64,000 bases of DNA from Prionace glauca (taxonomy: Eukaryota; Chordata; Chondrichthyes; Carcharhiniformes; Carcharhinidae), in assembly GCA_037974335.1 (NCBI GenBank), contig CM075760.1, forward strand, positions 3,202,859 to 3,266,858, read 5' to 3'. Every line of letters begins with the position of its first letter. Positions within the stretch are counted from its first letter, which is position 1. The position numbers were made by a program, and so were the translations under genes. Positions 22,207 to 33,800 of the stretch are shown here, in pieces. The notes beneath the pieces are model-generated. The model searched no databases and was not told the origin of the DNA. It saw only the letters and a list, made by a program, of their open reading frames with translations.

Positions 22207-23252
22207 ATCTTTCCGGCATCTACCCTGTATCGGTCTGTAATAATTTTGTAGGTTTTTGTGAGATCCCTACTCGTTCTTTGAAACTCTAGTGAATATAATC
22301 CTAACCGACTCAATTTCTCCTCTTAATGGCAGTTCTGCCATCCTGGCAATCACTCTGGTAAACATTTGCTGTGCTGCCCCCATAGCAAGAGCATCATTCC
22401 TCAGATAAGAATACCAAAACGGCACACAATATTCTAGGTGTGGCCTCACCAAGGTCCTGTATAATTGCATCAAGACATCCCTCCTGTACTCGATCCTTCT
22501 CACTATGAAGGCCAACATACCATTTGCCTTTGTCACCACCTGCACAGTTATTTTTGATGACTGGTGTACAAGCACACCCAGATCTCATTGCACATTCGCC
22601 TCTCCCAAAGTATAGCCATTCAGAAAATAATCTGCTTTCCTGTTATTGCTATCAAAGTGGATAGCCTCCTCTTTCACCTTCCCATCCAGCTTTGTGTGTC
22701 ATTTGCAGAATTAGAGATATTGCATTTAATTCACTCATCTAGATCATGCAAGTACATTGCGATTAGCTGGGTTCCTGGCACTGATCCCTGTGATACCTCC
22801 ACTAGTCGCGGCCTGCCATTTGGAAAAATATCCATTTATTTATAATCTTTATTCCTTGTCTGCCAACCAGTTTTCTACCCATTTCAATACACTGCCCCTA
22901 ATCCTATGTGCTTTAATTTTACACGTTAATCTCTTAACGTGGGAACTTGTTGGAAGCCTTCTGAAAGTCCAAATGCACCACATTCACTGACTCCCCCTCA
23001 TCAACTCTACGCATTCTTTTCGAGTTCCAGTCGATTTGTCAACAATGGTTTTCCTTTTGTAAATTCATGTTGACACTTTCTGATTCTGCCACTGTTTTCC
23101 AAACAGTTTGCTTTATATCTTTTATAATGGACCCGAGAATTCTTCCCACTGTCAACGTCAGTCTGACTGGTCTATAATTCTCTGCTTTCTTTCTGCCTTC
23201 CTTTTTAAACAGCTAGGTTACATTAGCTACACTTCAGTCAGTAGGAGCCATC
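22207..23252 (-). mobile_element. Old CR1 (unit C copy of the K block)
   Basis: Matches 15456-16501 with essentially one difference that I could see (TGTATC against TGTATA). Five short open frames are identical at the protein level in both copies. Confidence 0.88.
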
Positions 23253-23704
23253 GGTGCAGAGGGACCTCGGGGTCCTTGTACATGAGTCGCAAAAACCCAG
23301 CTTGCAGGTGCAGCAGGTGGTCAGGAATTCGAATGGGATGCTGGCCTTCATAGCGAGGGGGATTGAATATAAAAGTAGGGAGGTCTTGCTGCAGCTGTTT
23401 AGGGCATTGGTGAGGCCACAGCTGGAGTACTGTGTGCCGTTTTGGTTGCCGCACTTACACATGGATAATTTGGCCTTGGAGGGAGTGCAGAGGAGGTTTA
23501 CTAGGCTGATACCGGAGTTGAGGGGGTTGAGCTATGAGGAGAGGCTGAATAAACTAGGCTTGTACTGGTTAGAGATTAGAAGAATGAGGGGAGATCTCAT
23601 TGAGACATATAAGATGATGAATGGGATGGATAGGATAGAGGTGGAGAGACTCTTCCCGCTCAGAAAGGACAGTAGGACTAGGGGGCACAGCCTCAAGATA
23701 AAAG
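23253..23704 (+). mobile_element. CR1-a LINE, cut at the K-block breakpoint
   Basis: The same insertion as 16502-17231, retained to about the CTCAAGATAAAG stretch and then joined to an L2-like LINE. About ten substitutions separate the two copies in the last 290 bases, against about one in the preceding 1.2 kb. Confidence 0.88.
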
Positions 23705-23967
23705 CGGGTTGTCACCTCCCAAATCCATGCCCATCTTTCCCTGAACTCTCTGTTTGAACCCCTCCAATCAGGTCACTGCCCCTGCCACAGTACTGAAACA
23801 GCTCTTATCAAATCCACTAATGACATCCTCTGTGAGTGTGAAAAAGGAAAACTATCCCTTCTCGTCCCCCACCTATCTGCAGCTTTTGACAAGGTTGACC
23901 GCTCCATTCTCCTCCAACACCTCTCCACTGCCTTCCAGCTAGATGGGGCTGCTATCATCTGATTCCA
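23705..23967 (+). mobile_element. L2-like LINE fragment
   Basis: Codes IKSTNDILCECEKGKLSLLV, then a LSAAFDKVDRSILLQHLSTAF-like stretch, the fingers/palm region of an L2- or Rex-type reverse transcriptase. Only about 85 codons remain. Confidence 0.7.
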
Positions 23968-24058
23968 TTCAAGGCAGTTTAGCATGGGAGGTCAACCTAA
24001 CCCATATATCTGTGGACAATGGTAGGAAACAGGAGCATGCAGAATAAACCCATATTAA
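23968..24058 (-). mobile_element. SINE fragment
   Basis: A short, diverged, reversed piece of the SINE body (AGCATGGGAGGTCAACCTAA...). It lies head to head with the SINE that starts at 24062. Confidence 0.6.
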
Positions 24059-24061
24059 CAC

Positions 24062-24302
24062 GTGGTGGCATTGTGGCACAGTGTTTGGCACTGCTGCCTC
24101 ATAGCACCAGGGACCTGGGTTTGATTCCTGGCTTGGGTCTGTGTCTGTATGAGTCTGCATGTTCTCCTGTGTCTGTGTGGGTTTCCTCTGGGTGCTCTGG
24201 TTCCACCCACAGTCCAAAGAGGTGCTGGTTAAGTACATTGGCTAGGCTAAATTCTCGCTCAGTGTGCTCGAACAGTCGCTGGAGTGTTGTGACTAGGGAA
24301 TT
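24062..24302 (+). mobile_element. tRNA-derived SINE, split by CR1-a
   Basis: A-box region GGCACAGTGTTTGGCACTG and B-box GGTTTGATTCC, followed by the body. It is interrupted at GAATT. Its 3' tail resumes at 25136-25195. Confidence 0.82.
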
Positions 24303-25135
24303 GTGGCAAATGGAATTTAATGTTGGCAAGTGCGAGGTGGTCCACTTTGGTAGGAATAATGGTAGGAAGGATTATCACTTATGTGGCAAAGAACTACAGC
24401 AGGCGACGGTGCAGAGGGACCTCGGGGTCCTTGTGCATGAGTCGCAAAAACCCAGCTTGCAGGTGCAGCAGGTGGTCAGGAAGGCGAATGGGATGCTGGC
24501 CTTCATAGCGAAGAGGATTGAATATAAAAGTAGGGAGGTCTTGCTGCAGCTGTATAGGGCATTGGTGAGGCCGCAGCTGGAGTACTGTGTGCAGTTTTGG
24601 GTGCCATACTTACGCAAGGATATTTTGGCCTTGGAGGGAGTGCAGAGGAGGTTTACTAGGCTGATGCCGGAGTTGAGGGGGTTGAGCAATGAGGAGAGGC
24701 TGAATAAACTAGGCTTGTACTTATTAGAGTTTAGAAGAATGAGGGGAGATCTCATTGAGACGTATAAGATGATGAATGGGATGTTTAGGATAGAGGTGGA
24801 GAGACTCTTCCCGCTCAGAAAGGATAATAGGACTGGGGGCACAGCCTCAAGATAAAGGGGGGGCGGTTTAGAATGGAGTTGAGGAGGAACTTCTTCACTC
24901 AAAGGGTGGTGAATCTCTGGAATTCTCTGCCCGTTGAAGTGGTGGAGGCTACCTCGCTAAGTATTTTTCAGACGCGGGTTGATGGGTTTTTGATAAGAGA
25001 GGGGATTAAGGGTTATGGGGAGAGGGCGGGAAGGTGGAACTGAGCCACGACAGATCAGCCATGATCTTATTGAATGGCGGGGAAGGCTCAAAGGGCTAGA
25101 TGGCCTACTCCTGCTCCTATTTCTTATGTTCTTAT
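24303..25135 (+). mobile_element. CR1-a LINE inside a SINE
   Basis: Starts at the WQMEFNVGKCEVVHFGR block and runs to the TTATGTTCTTAT end. The reading frame is intact for 190 or more codons and breaks near 24836 by a one-base change in the GGGGGCAC stretch. It is flanked by the 5-base duplication GAATT (24298-24302 and 25136-25140). Confidence 0.92.
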
Positions 25136-25195
25136 GAATTTTCATAGTAATTGCAGTGTTGATGTAAACCTACTTGTGACACTAGTGATAAAACC
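25136..25195 (+). mobile_element. SINE 3' tail, resumed
   Basis: The stretch ATTGCAGTGTTGATGTAAACC is the standard SINE tail, continuing the copy interrupted at 24302. Confidence 0.75.
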
Positions 25196-25199
25196 CTTT

Positions 25200-25310
25200 A
25201 AACTGTAGAACGTGCATACTCCACATAATCACTGGAGGCCGGAATTGAACCCGGGTCCCTAGTGCAGTGAGGCAGCAATGATAAACACTGCATTACCGTC
25301 CAACTCCCTC
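25200..25310 (-). mobile_element. SINE head fragment
   Basis: The B-box side (GGAATTGAACCCGGGTCCC read on +) and the A-box side remain. The body is missing. Confidence 0.7.
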
Positions 25311-26060
25311 AATGCCCTCAGAATCTTAAATGTTTCCAAGGATGATAGGGAGTGAGATAGCTTGATCGTGGGTTCGGACATAGCTTGGCACAACATCGAG
25401 GGCCAAGGGCCTGAACTGTGCTGTACTGTTTTATGTTTCAATGAAGTCACTCTTACTACTTTAAAATCAAGTATGAACAAACCCAGTCTTTCCAACATTC
25501 CTTGCTTTTAGTCTAGCAAAACGTCTCTGAACTGCTTTGCGTACATTTACATCTTTCTTTAAATAAGGAAACCAATATTGTGCAAAATAATCCAGATGTG
25601 GTCTCACTGTTCAACTGAATCACAACATCCCTACCTCTGTATTCAATTGCTCTCACAATAAACAATAATGATCCTTAGCGTTTCTGCTAAGTCTTCCTTT
25701 GTGTATGCCTGCCTTTTCTGATTCATGATGCAGGTCACTGAGATTGCTGTGAATTTCAGTGCTTTGCAATCTTTCACCATTTAAAATAAGGAGCTTTTTT
25801 TCATCCTTCACGCTAACTTGAACAGTTTCGAATTCGCCCACATTTTTCTCCATTTGTTAGATATCTGTTCACTCACTTAATCATTCTACATCACTTTGTG
25901 GCTTATTTATGCCAGCTTTACTATATCGTCCCCCACACAACTTGGTGGTATTTGCAAGTTTAGCAAACATACCTTTTGTTCTCTCAGCCAATTCATTTGT
26001 ATAATGTTAAAAATGTTGACACTTCATCACTGATCCCTGTGGCACAGCAGGAACCCTGTG
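25311..26060 (-). mobile_element. Old CR1 with a short LINE tail inserted
   Basis: A decayed minus-strand CR1 from the C-terminal region to the palm (CCTGTGGCAC near 26035 is the usual CR1 end of the VPQGS block). About 25345-25438 is a plus-strand LINE 3' tail (GGCCTGAACTGTGCTGTAC) inserted into it. Confidence 0.75.
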
Positions 26061-27719
26061 GGATGAAAACTATTTATGTTGTCTTCAATGTGATTTTATT
26101 AATGAAATATAAAACCTTGCTTAACAAATGTTACTTGATTAAATAATGCTATTTGTTCATAAATTGTTAGGCCAGGCACAACAGAAATTAAAACTTCTGA
26201 ACTTGCATATTTTAAGTGAAACTGTTTTACAACTCAAACAACAAAACAATTGTATATTCGTCATTCTATACTATATCACATTGTCAGAAGCTGCAACTGA
26301 AATCGAAATTTTCACAGCATCGGCAATGGCAACATTTGTCCCATAGATGGCAGTGAAAGACAGAAACATTTGAGCAGTCATCAACTGTTCGGCCCAATTC
26401 AGTAAGAATGGAGCAGGCTCGAAGGGCTAGATGGCCTACTCCTGCTCCTATTTCTTATGTTCTAAGATCATGGCTGATCTTATACATCATATTCCAGCTT
26501 TCTTTCCATAGTCCTTGATGCCATTAATATCGAAGAATTTATATTTTCCTTGGACACAGTCAGTGATTGGCCTGCATTACTTTTGCTGTGAAGATTCTTT
26601 AGGTACCGCTTGCTCGATGCATTTGTGTCAAGACAAATCGTTCTTTGTACTCCTACTGTAATTCCTTAATTACAAATGAATTACCTTCTCCGGAAGATTT
26701 AAGCATCATTTTTTAATTTATTCAAACTGTAACTGCAAATCACTCAAAAAATAAAAACATCTTAATAATATGTTCTATTAGGTACTCATGCTGTTTGCGT
26801 AGTTGAGGGTGTCTGTCACCATACTCATTTAATCCCTTTCCACTCGGCATGATACAGTTCTAAACTAAGTGAATAGCTTTGCTCTGTGTGTCTGCCTGTC
26901 TGTTTCTTTCTCTATCTCTCCCTTCCACAACCCATAATGATTTGTCTCTCTGTTTTTTTTTTCTCTCTCCTTATCTCCAGCCAAGAAAATTGCAAAAATT
27001 TATAATGCTCCAATCACAACCCTTTTTAAATAAGCAAATTCACCAGTATTTGATGATTTTCTCTCTCCCCAGAGAATTTTCAGCTTTTCCTGAGATGCCT
27101 TATGTTTTTCGTTCATCTTTACATTCCACTGTTCAATACTGCCTATGGAGGTCTCTTTTCCCTCACTATTAATAAAAAATGTCAGTTTCTTTGGATATAA
27201 ATAACTTAGCATGTTGCTCCATTTATTAATGATCTTCACAGGTTGTCACATTTCATTTGATATGTTCTAGCTAAATGCAAGTCACATGCAATCACACACG
27301 CCCGCATGCACACACAGCCACACATGTGCACACTCACACACATGTATCCACTCCTCCTTCACAGTATAACTCATATAGAGTGATATGTGGAAAATATAAA
27401 ATTCCATTACTATACAGTGTACGGGATCGTATCCAACATGAATTATGACCCACTGTAGCATAAACAAACACTGTACATATTAGAAGAAAAACAGGTATTT
27501 GTATCAGTGCTCTAAAAATAAACACTGGACCTTTGGCAATAGAAACAGAGATGGATGTGGTCCAGTTGTAACAAACACCAGACTTGGTGTAATATAAATA
27601 AATGGTCCGCTGCAGTGATAAAAATGACAGAACCTGATACATATTGGCGAGTGCTTTAGTAACAGAGATAGGACCTCGTCAAATCTAAACGGAGATATGA
27701 GCTTTTTCATGATTGACTA
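26061..27719. other. No gene seen; one CR1-a tail scrap and low-complexity DNA
   Basis: 26408-26463 is a plus-strand scrap of the CR1-a 3' end (GGCTCGAAGGGCTAGATGG). Pyrimidine-rich DNA lies near 26880-26980 and a CA-rich patch near 27286-27345. The remainder is AT-rich with no convincing exon. Confidence 0.5.
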
Positions 27720-28190
27720 GATTTGCTTTCATTTATTACTGTCACATGTATTAGTATACAGTGAAAAATATTGCTTCTTGCGCATTTTACAGGCATTTTA
27801 TCGTACATAGAGAAGAAAGGTGCGAGTACGGAATGTAATGTTACAGTCATAGCTAGCTAGCAGCTAAAGATTAAATTAATATAAGGTTCATATTCAAAAG
27901 TCTGATAGCAGCATGGAAGAAGCTGTTGTTGTGTCAGTGGTATGTGACCTCAGACTTTTGTATATTTCTTTCCAGACGGCAGGACGTGGAAAACAATATG
28001 TGCGGGATACATGGGGTCCTTGATTATGCTGGCTGTTTTTCTGAGGCAGGGGAAAATGTAGACAGAGTTAACAGTTAGGAGGCTGGTTTGCGTGATGGAC
28101 TGAGCTTTGTTCATGACTATTTGGAGTTTCTTGCAGTCTTGGATAGAGCAGGAGTCATATCAAGCTGTGATATAACCAGAAAGAATATCC
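27720..28190 (+). repeat. Interspersed repeat, interrupted by CR1-a
   Basis: This resembles a dispersed elasmobranch repeat that contains CAAGCTGTGATATAACCAGA. It resumes after the CR1-a insertion with TATGGTGTACCTGTAAAA near 28512. I cannot name the class. Confidence 0.5.
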
Positions 28191-28510
28191 TAGTAGGACT
28201 AGGGGGCACAGCCTCAAGATAAAGGGGGGGGGGGGCGGTTTAGAACTGAGTTGAGGAGGAACTTCTTCACTCAAAGGGTGGTGAATCTCTGGAATTCTCT
28301 ACCCGTTGAAGTGGTGGAGGCTGCCTCGCTAAATATTTTCAAGAAGTGGGTTGATGGGTTTTTGGTAAGAGAGGGGATTAAGGGTTATGGGGAGAGGGCC
28401 GGGAAAGTGGAACTGAGCCACGACAGATCAGCCATGATCTTATTGAATGGCGGGGCAGGCTCGAAGGGCCAGATGGCCTACTCCTGCTCCTATTTCTTAT
28501 GTTCTTATGT
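28191..28510 (+). mobile_element. CR1-a LINE, 3' 320 bases
   Basis: From the RTRGHSLKIKGG-like block to the TTCTTATGTTC tail. The last ~65 codons are open, ending KGYGERAGK. Strongly 5'-truncated. Confidence 0.9.
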
Positions 28511-28560
28511 TCTATGGTGTACCTGTAAAATTAATAGCAGACACCAGGTCTAGAATGAAA

Positions 28561-28994
28561 ATAGAGCAAGTACGTGTTTAATGATAATGGATTTTTTGTT
28601 GTGTATTAACATCTGAAATACGCAGCAGTGTATTACAAATGATCAGTGTTAAATTATTTCATGTTAGAAGCATGTTCCCACTGAGAATGGACATGGACAA
28701 TTTTCCATACTGATAACAGCATTAGATTTAGAATGGGAGATATATTCTAACATGCTTGGAAGAAACAATGAAGGGCAACACTTACCTAATCAGCCATTAC
28801 AATAGGGATCAAACATGCATCCAAATCAGTTAAAGCAAAGCCATGGTTTATTACTGTGTTAGGAATATCCTGTTCAATCCAGTAATATTGGGACGGGTTG
28901 CAACATCTTGCTGAACATATCAATGTACATCCAGTATCCAGTGCACTGAAAGCGATGACTCGGTGAGTGTGAGTCAGAGGCTATTCAGACAATC
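28561..28994. other. No gene seen
   Basis: AT-rich sequence without a recognised element. Confidence 0.4.
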
Positions 28995-29325
28995 ATAGAA
29001 ACCCTGCAGCGCAGAAAGAGTCCATTCGGCCCATCGAGTCTGCACCGACCAGAAACTCACCCACGTCCTACCCCCATATCCCTATATATTTTCCCCACTA
29101 GTCCACACATCTCACGACACTAAGGGGCAATTTTAGCATGGCCAATCAACCTAACCTGCACATCTTTGGTCTGTGGGAGGAAACCAGAGCACCCGGAGGA
29201 AACCCATGCAGACACGAGGAAAATGTGCAAACTCCGCACAGACAGTGACCCAAGCCGGGAATCGAACCCAGGTCGCTAGAGCTATGAAGCAGCAGTCTAA
29301 CTTCTGTGCGACCGTGCCGTCCAGA
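28995..29325 (-). mobile_element. tRNA-headed SINE, long-tail type
   Basis: It has the same tRNA head and body as the other SINEs, but the 3' part is different. It contains CGAGTCTGCACCGACC and ends, on the minus strand, GCGCTGCAGGGTTTCTATG. That tail resembles a CR1 3' end. The copy at 32753-33085 is the same type. Confidence 0.85.
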
Positions 29326-29693
29326 ATGTAACGTTGCCATCATAGCTAGCTAGCAATATGGCAAACGGCAAATATTTTCCTAATAACTGAGTCAATGGCC
29401 ATTGGACGCTGAAGGGAATAAGGTTTGTTAACAAAACAGGCAAGGCCTAACGTAACAGGGACTATAAACTGGTCATAAAAAACTTAAATAATTGGCAGCA
29501 CTCTGAGTCTGAAATTGTGGGTACAAGCACCATTCTAGTGACTCAATCATGTTACATTTCCCCAGGATAAACTTAATTAAAAAAAAGATTCACCCAGAGT
29601 TGGTGATTTTCTGACCAGAGCTCCATGCAATGATATTATCATTAATGCAGCGAGCTAGAAATAATTGTAGACTTCAGAAATATACTTGACAAT
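29326..29693. other. No gene seen
   Basis: No exon or repeat recognised. Confidence 0.4.
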
Positions 29694-30430
29694 AACCAGC
29701 ACGTACATGAATCTTAGTAGCGTTGAAGAGCAGAAGGATCTCTGGGTCTGGGTCCACAGGACTCTTAAATCGGCCTCGCAGGTAGAGGAGGTGGTCAAGA
29801 AGGCGTATGGTGTACTGGCCTTCATTAATCGAGGGATTGAGTTTAGGAGTCGGGAGGTAATGCTGCAACTTTACAGGACCCTTGTCAGGCCTCATTTGGA
29901 GTACTGTGCGCAGTTCTGGTCGCCTCACTATAGGAAAGACGTAGAAGCTACTGAAAGGGTGCAGAGGAGATTTACAAGGATGTTGCCTGGACTGGGAGGC
30001 ATGCCTTATGAAGATAGGTTGAGGGAGCTGGGACTCTTTTCCCTGGAGAGATGAAGGTTGAGAGGCGACCTGATAGAAGTTTATAAAATGTTGAGAGGAA
30101 TAGATAGGGTGGACTCTCAGAGGCTATTTCCCTGGGTTGAAATGATCGCTACGAGAGGATACAGATTTAGGGTGCGGGGAGGGAAGTACAGAGGTGATGT
30201 TAGGGGTAAGTTTTTCACTCAGAGGGTGGTGAGTGAATGGAATCGGCTGCCGTCATTGGTGGTGGAGGCGAACTCGCTGGGGTATTTTAAAAGACTTCTG
30301 GATGAGTATATGGGGTTTAATGGGATTGGGGGTTATAGATAGGTCTATAGATTGGTGGGGTTGATGTGATCGGCGCAACTCGAGGGCCGAAGGGCCTGTT
30401 TGTGCTGTAATGTTCTATGTTCTATATGTT
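29694..30430 (+). mobile_element. CR1-d LINE, 5'-truncated
   Basis: Starts at SSVEEQKDLWVW and runs through KSASQVEEVVKKAYGVLAFI, LVRPHLEYCAQFW, RMLPGLGG and FFTQRVVSEWNRLP to GGYR and a stop. One TGA replaces an arginine codon in the ERRRL stretch near 30051. The tail ends TGTTCTATGTTCTATATG. It is a close match, in the opposite orientation, to 62381-63108. Confidence 0.92.
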
Positions 30431-32192
30431 CTATGTACATAGGGGCACTTTCAGGTCACAGGATTGTCCCAATGGGTAAACTGTATAATTATCAAAGTTA
30501 ATCTAGACATTGCAAAGGGCAGGTGTCAGTACCTAAAAATTACACTGAAACAAGAAGATACTTATATACAGATGGAGAAAGAGGAAGAGAGAGAGAGAGT
30601 AAATCATTCAAAACGTCCATTTGGCCCAGTATAGCTCTCCCAGATATATTAGTGCTCTGTTCAGTTACTTCCATTTCCCATAATTCTGCAGACGGAATTG
30701 TTCACTTATTTGTTATTTGTTCATTTATTTATTCTATCTGGGAAGAAATAATATACAAAGTTTTGAGAATAAGTTCGGGGACTGCGTGAGGTAGCTTTCA
30801 GAGGCAGTGAAAAGATCGATTGGCCGAATGGCCTCCTCCTGTACTTTAGAGATTCTGTGATTCTGTTTCTGCGATTTTAAGCCTTGCCTAATTTCTCTCG
30901 CAAACCTGAGTCTGTTTGCAGCAGCCTTTCAAGACGTGAATTCTGACACATGACAACTCACGGTGCAAAAGGAAAACAGATTTCCACATCTCACCATCCA
31001 GTTCAATTAATAGAACCTTCTGTTCTAACAATTGATTTTTCTTCCGGTTGATGCAGACTTTTTTATACTTACTCCATCAATGTTTTTAATATGTATGTGA
31101 AAAAGTACTCTCGGAGCTGGAGACTGAATTGTAGATTGAGGATTGAAACACAGTCCTTGAAATTGAGGAATGGAAAGAAAAAATAGGGTAAGGTCACGAT
31201 TGCAAATGCCGTGAAATAGATAAAGTAATGCATTGAAATCGGCGAAGGCTGTAAGGCGCAACGCTATTGTTGCCCGGCTTTTGACCACAGGGTGAGACCA
31301 GTGGCTGATCCACACCCACCGCCAGTTATGTCCGGGCATAGAAGATATTAACAGATCACGTGTGCCATTTCAAAGTATCACCACAAAATTATCTTTGCGA
31401 CTCTGTGCTGATTCTATGGCCAGATAGAAGCCGACTTGGCAGGTGTTTCGACCAGATTGTGGTCCCTGGATTTATTTTCTGCTCAGAAGTGAGATGTGTG
31501 GTTTGGAGGCAGCTGCAAAGAAACAGGAAGTTATGCTACCTGAAAATAAAACAGCAGGCGTTAGTTACATGTTATCACCGTGAGCAGTCTTCCTGCCTGA
31601 GAGGGTGAACTCACGCTGTCATTATCAGGAATCACCAAACATATTGTTTCTAGATTTTCCATTGCAATCGCAACAATTATTATACTAAAGAATACACGTT
31701 TAATTTCCTTCTGGTTTTAAATCATTTCTTCAAAATGAAAATGCAGAGACGCTTAGCACTGCCAGAAGCAAGGGAAATTTAAAGAAAATAAAACTCATTA
31801 TTATTGTTGGAAAAATGTATAATATTAAGTCAGCCATGTGTTGGCAGAGAAAGAGACGAACGTGGGAAAAAAATGATGTGATCTCTGGTAGTAAGAGAGG
31901 GACTAAATGTGTTAATTTGTGCCTGAGAGGGTTTAAGTGGCTTAACATCGTTATGTGTTTGTGACGGAAGTTAAATAAATCAGGTTGACTCTCGGAGGGG
32001 CAAAACGAGTAAACTGCTGTTTTGAAGACAGCAGAGAAGATACGTGGGTCAGCTGCTGTAGGGAATGGGGGCGAGAGGGGAGACGACACAAGACATAGAG
32101 ATTGAGAGAGAGAGAGAGGGTGAAAGAACACAGGCAGAAATAGGTGAAGTGAGTCTGTGGAAATCTCAGAAAAATGGTTAGTTGAGACCTAT
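30431..32192. other. No gene seen; one LINE tail scrap
   Basis: 30800-30865 resembles a LINE 3' end (GGCCGAATGGCCTCCTCCTG). Short GA-rich runs lie near 30570 and 32100. Open frames on the minus strand up to 133 codons at 31730-32131 have no supporting motif. Confidence 0.45.
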
Positions 32193-32718
32193 CATAAGAA
32201 CTAGGAGCAGGAGTAGGCCATCTGGCACTACGAGCCTGCCCCGCCATTCAATAAGATCATGGCTGATCTGTCGTGGCTCAGTTCCACTTTCCCGCCCTCT
32301 CCCCATAACCCTTAATCCCTTCTCTTATCAAAAACCCATTAACCCGCTTCTTGAAAATATTTAGCGAGGCAGCCTCCACCACTTCAACGCGCAGAGAATT
32401 CCAGAGATTCACCACCCTTTGAGTGGAGAAGTTCCTCCTCAACTCTATTCTAAACCGCCCCCCCCCCCTTTATCTTGAGGCTGTGCCCCCTAGTCCTACT
32501 GTCCTTTCTGAGCGGGAAGAGTCTCTCCACCTCTATCCTATCCATCCCATTCATCATCTTATACGTCTCAATGAGATCTCCCCTCATTCTTCTAAATTCT
32601 AACGAGTACAAGCCTAATCTATTCAGCCTCTCCTCATAGCTCAACCCCCTCAACTCTGGTATCAGCCTAGTAAACCTCCTCTGCACTCCCTCCAAGGCTA
32701 AAATATCCTTGCATAGTT
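32193..32718 (-). mobile_element. CR1-a LINE, 3' part
   Basis: From the KDILALEGVQRRFTRL block to the 3' tail, minus strand. It has a long C run (G on the coding strand) near 32458. 5'-truncated. Confidence 0.9.
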
Positions 32719-32752
32719 GCATTGTCAACTTAGTTGCATTGATTAACATAGA

Positions 32753-33085
32753 ACCCTACAGTGCAGAAACAGGCCCTTCGGCCCATCGAGTCTGCACCGA
32801 ACACAATCCCACCCAGACCCTATCCCCATATCCCTACACATTTACCTGCTAATCCCTCTAACCTCCACATCCCAGGACACTAAGGGGCAATTTTAGCATA
32901 GCCAATGAACCTAACCCGCACATCTTTGGACTGTGGGAGGAAACCGGAGCACCCGGAGAAAACCCACGCAGACACGAGGAGAATGTGCAAACTCCACACA
33001 GGCAGTGACCCGAGCCGGGAATCGAACCCGGGACCCTGGAGCTGTGAAGCAGCAGTGCTAACCACTGTGCTACCGTGCTGATAAT
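32753..33085 (-). mobile_element. tRNA-headed SINE, long-tail type
   Basis: A well-preserved copy. On the minus strand: A-box AGCACAGTGGTTAGCACTG, B-box GGTTCGATTCCC, body, then a CR1-like 3' end reading GGCCGAAGGGCCTGTTTCTG and CACTGTAGGGTTCTATG. Confidence 0.9.
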
Positions 33086-33289
33086 GGGCTGGTCAGTGTT
33101 GCATCGCTTTCTGGACAAAACCAAACTGTGGTTATGGACAAACACCAAAAGTGAAAAGTGTATAATTGGAACGTAATATCATTGCCTGCTCGAAATTTAA
33201 ACATTTCCACTGTTACCATATTTGTAAATAAACTTTAATTAAATGCCAAAACATTTCGTGGAAAACTGTAAGCATTAAGAATTATATTA

Positions 33290-33312
33290 CAAACACACAC
33301 ACACACACACAC
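33290..33312. repeat. (AC)n microsatellite
   Basis: An uninterrupted AC run, directly followed by the first block of 54-bp repeats. Confidence 0.9.
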
Positions 33313-33339
33313 AGATGGACACAGATACACAGATGCAGG

Positions 33340-33800
33340 GTCGAGTGCTGTGATTACTGACACAGGAGCTATATTAATTTAACATGATAAAGTATCTTTT
33401 GCAATATAAACTGCTACAGTGTCAAGACTAATAAAAAATCTGAGACAAAATAGCACAGTATTTATTGATACAGGACTGAGTTTAGTATAAAGGGAGACAG
33501 GTTCTACCCAGTATTTACTGATACAGCGCCAAGAAAAATAAATCTTTCAAAGTGTTTGTTATCTTTATTTACTGATTATAGGGCCCAGGACAATACAGAT
33601 TGATCTGAAATATATTGCAGAAATTTATTGTTATAGGAAATAGATTTATATAGATTGATGTGGAATATAGTACAGTATTTATTAATACAGGAACTTGGTT
33701 AATATGGATTGATCCAGAATATAGTGCTGTGCTTACTTATAGAAGGCATAAATTAATATAAATTGATGCAGAATGTAGTATAATACGGATTCTAGATTAC
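33340..33800. repeat. 54-bp degenerate tandem repeat, block 1
   Basis: Imperfect units containing TGCAGTATTTATTGATACAG, then GAACTAGATTAATATAGATTG. The unit length is about 54 bases, that is 18 codons. On the minus strand each unit reads approximately IYINLVPVSINTALYSVS. Blocks 1 and 2 were one array before CR1-a inserted at 33801. Confidence 0.85.

Noticed and set aside
31730-32131. 133-codon minus-strand frame
   Set aside because: Low-complexity, pyrimidine-rich translation without motif, start context or splice support.
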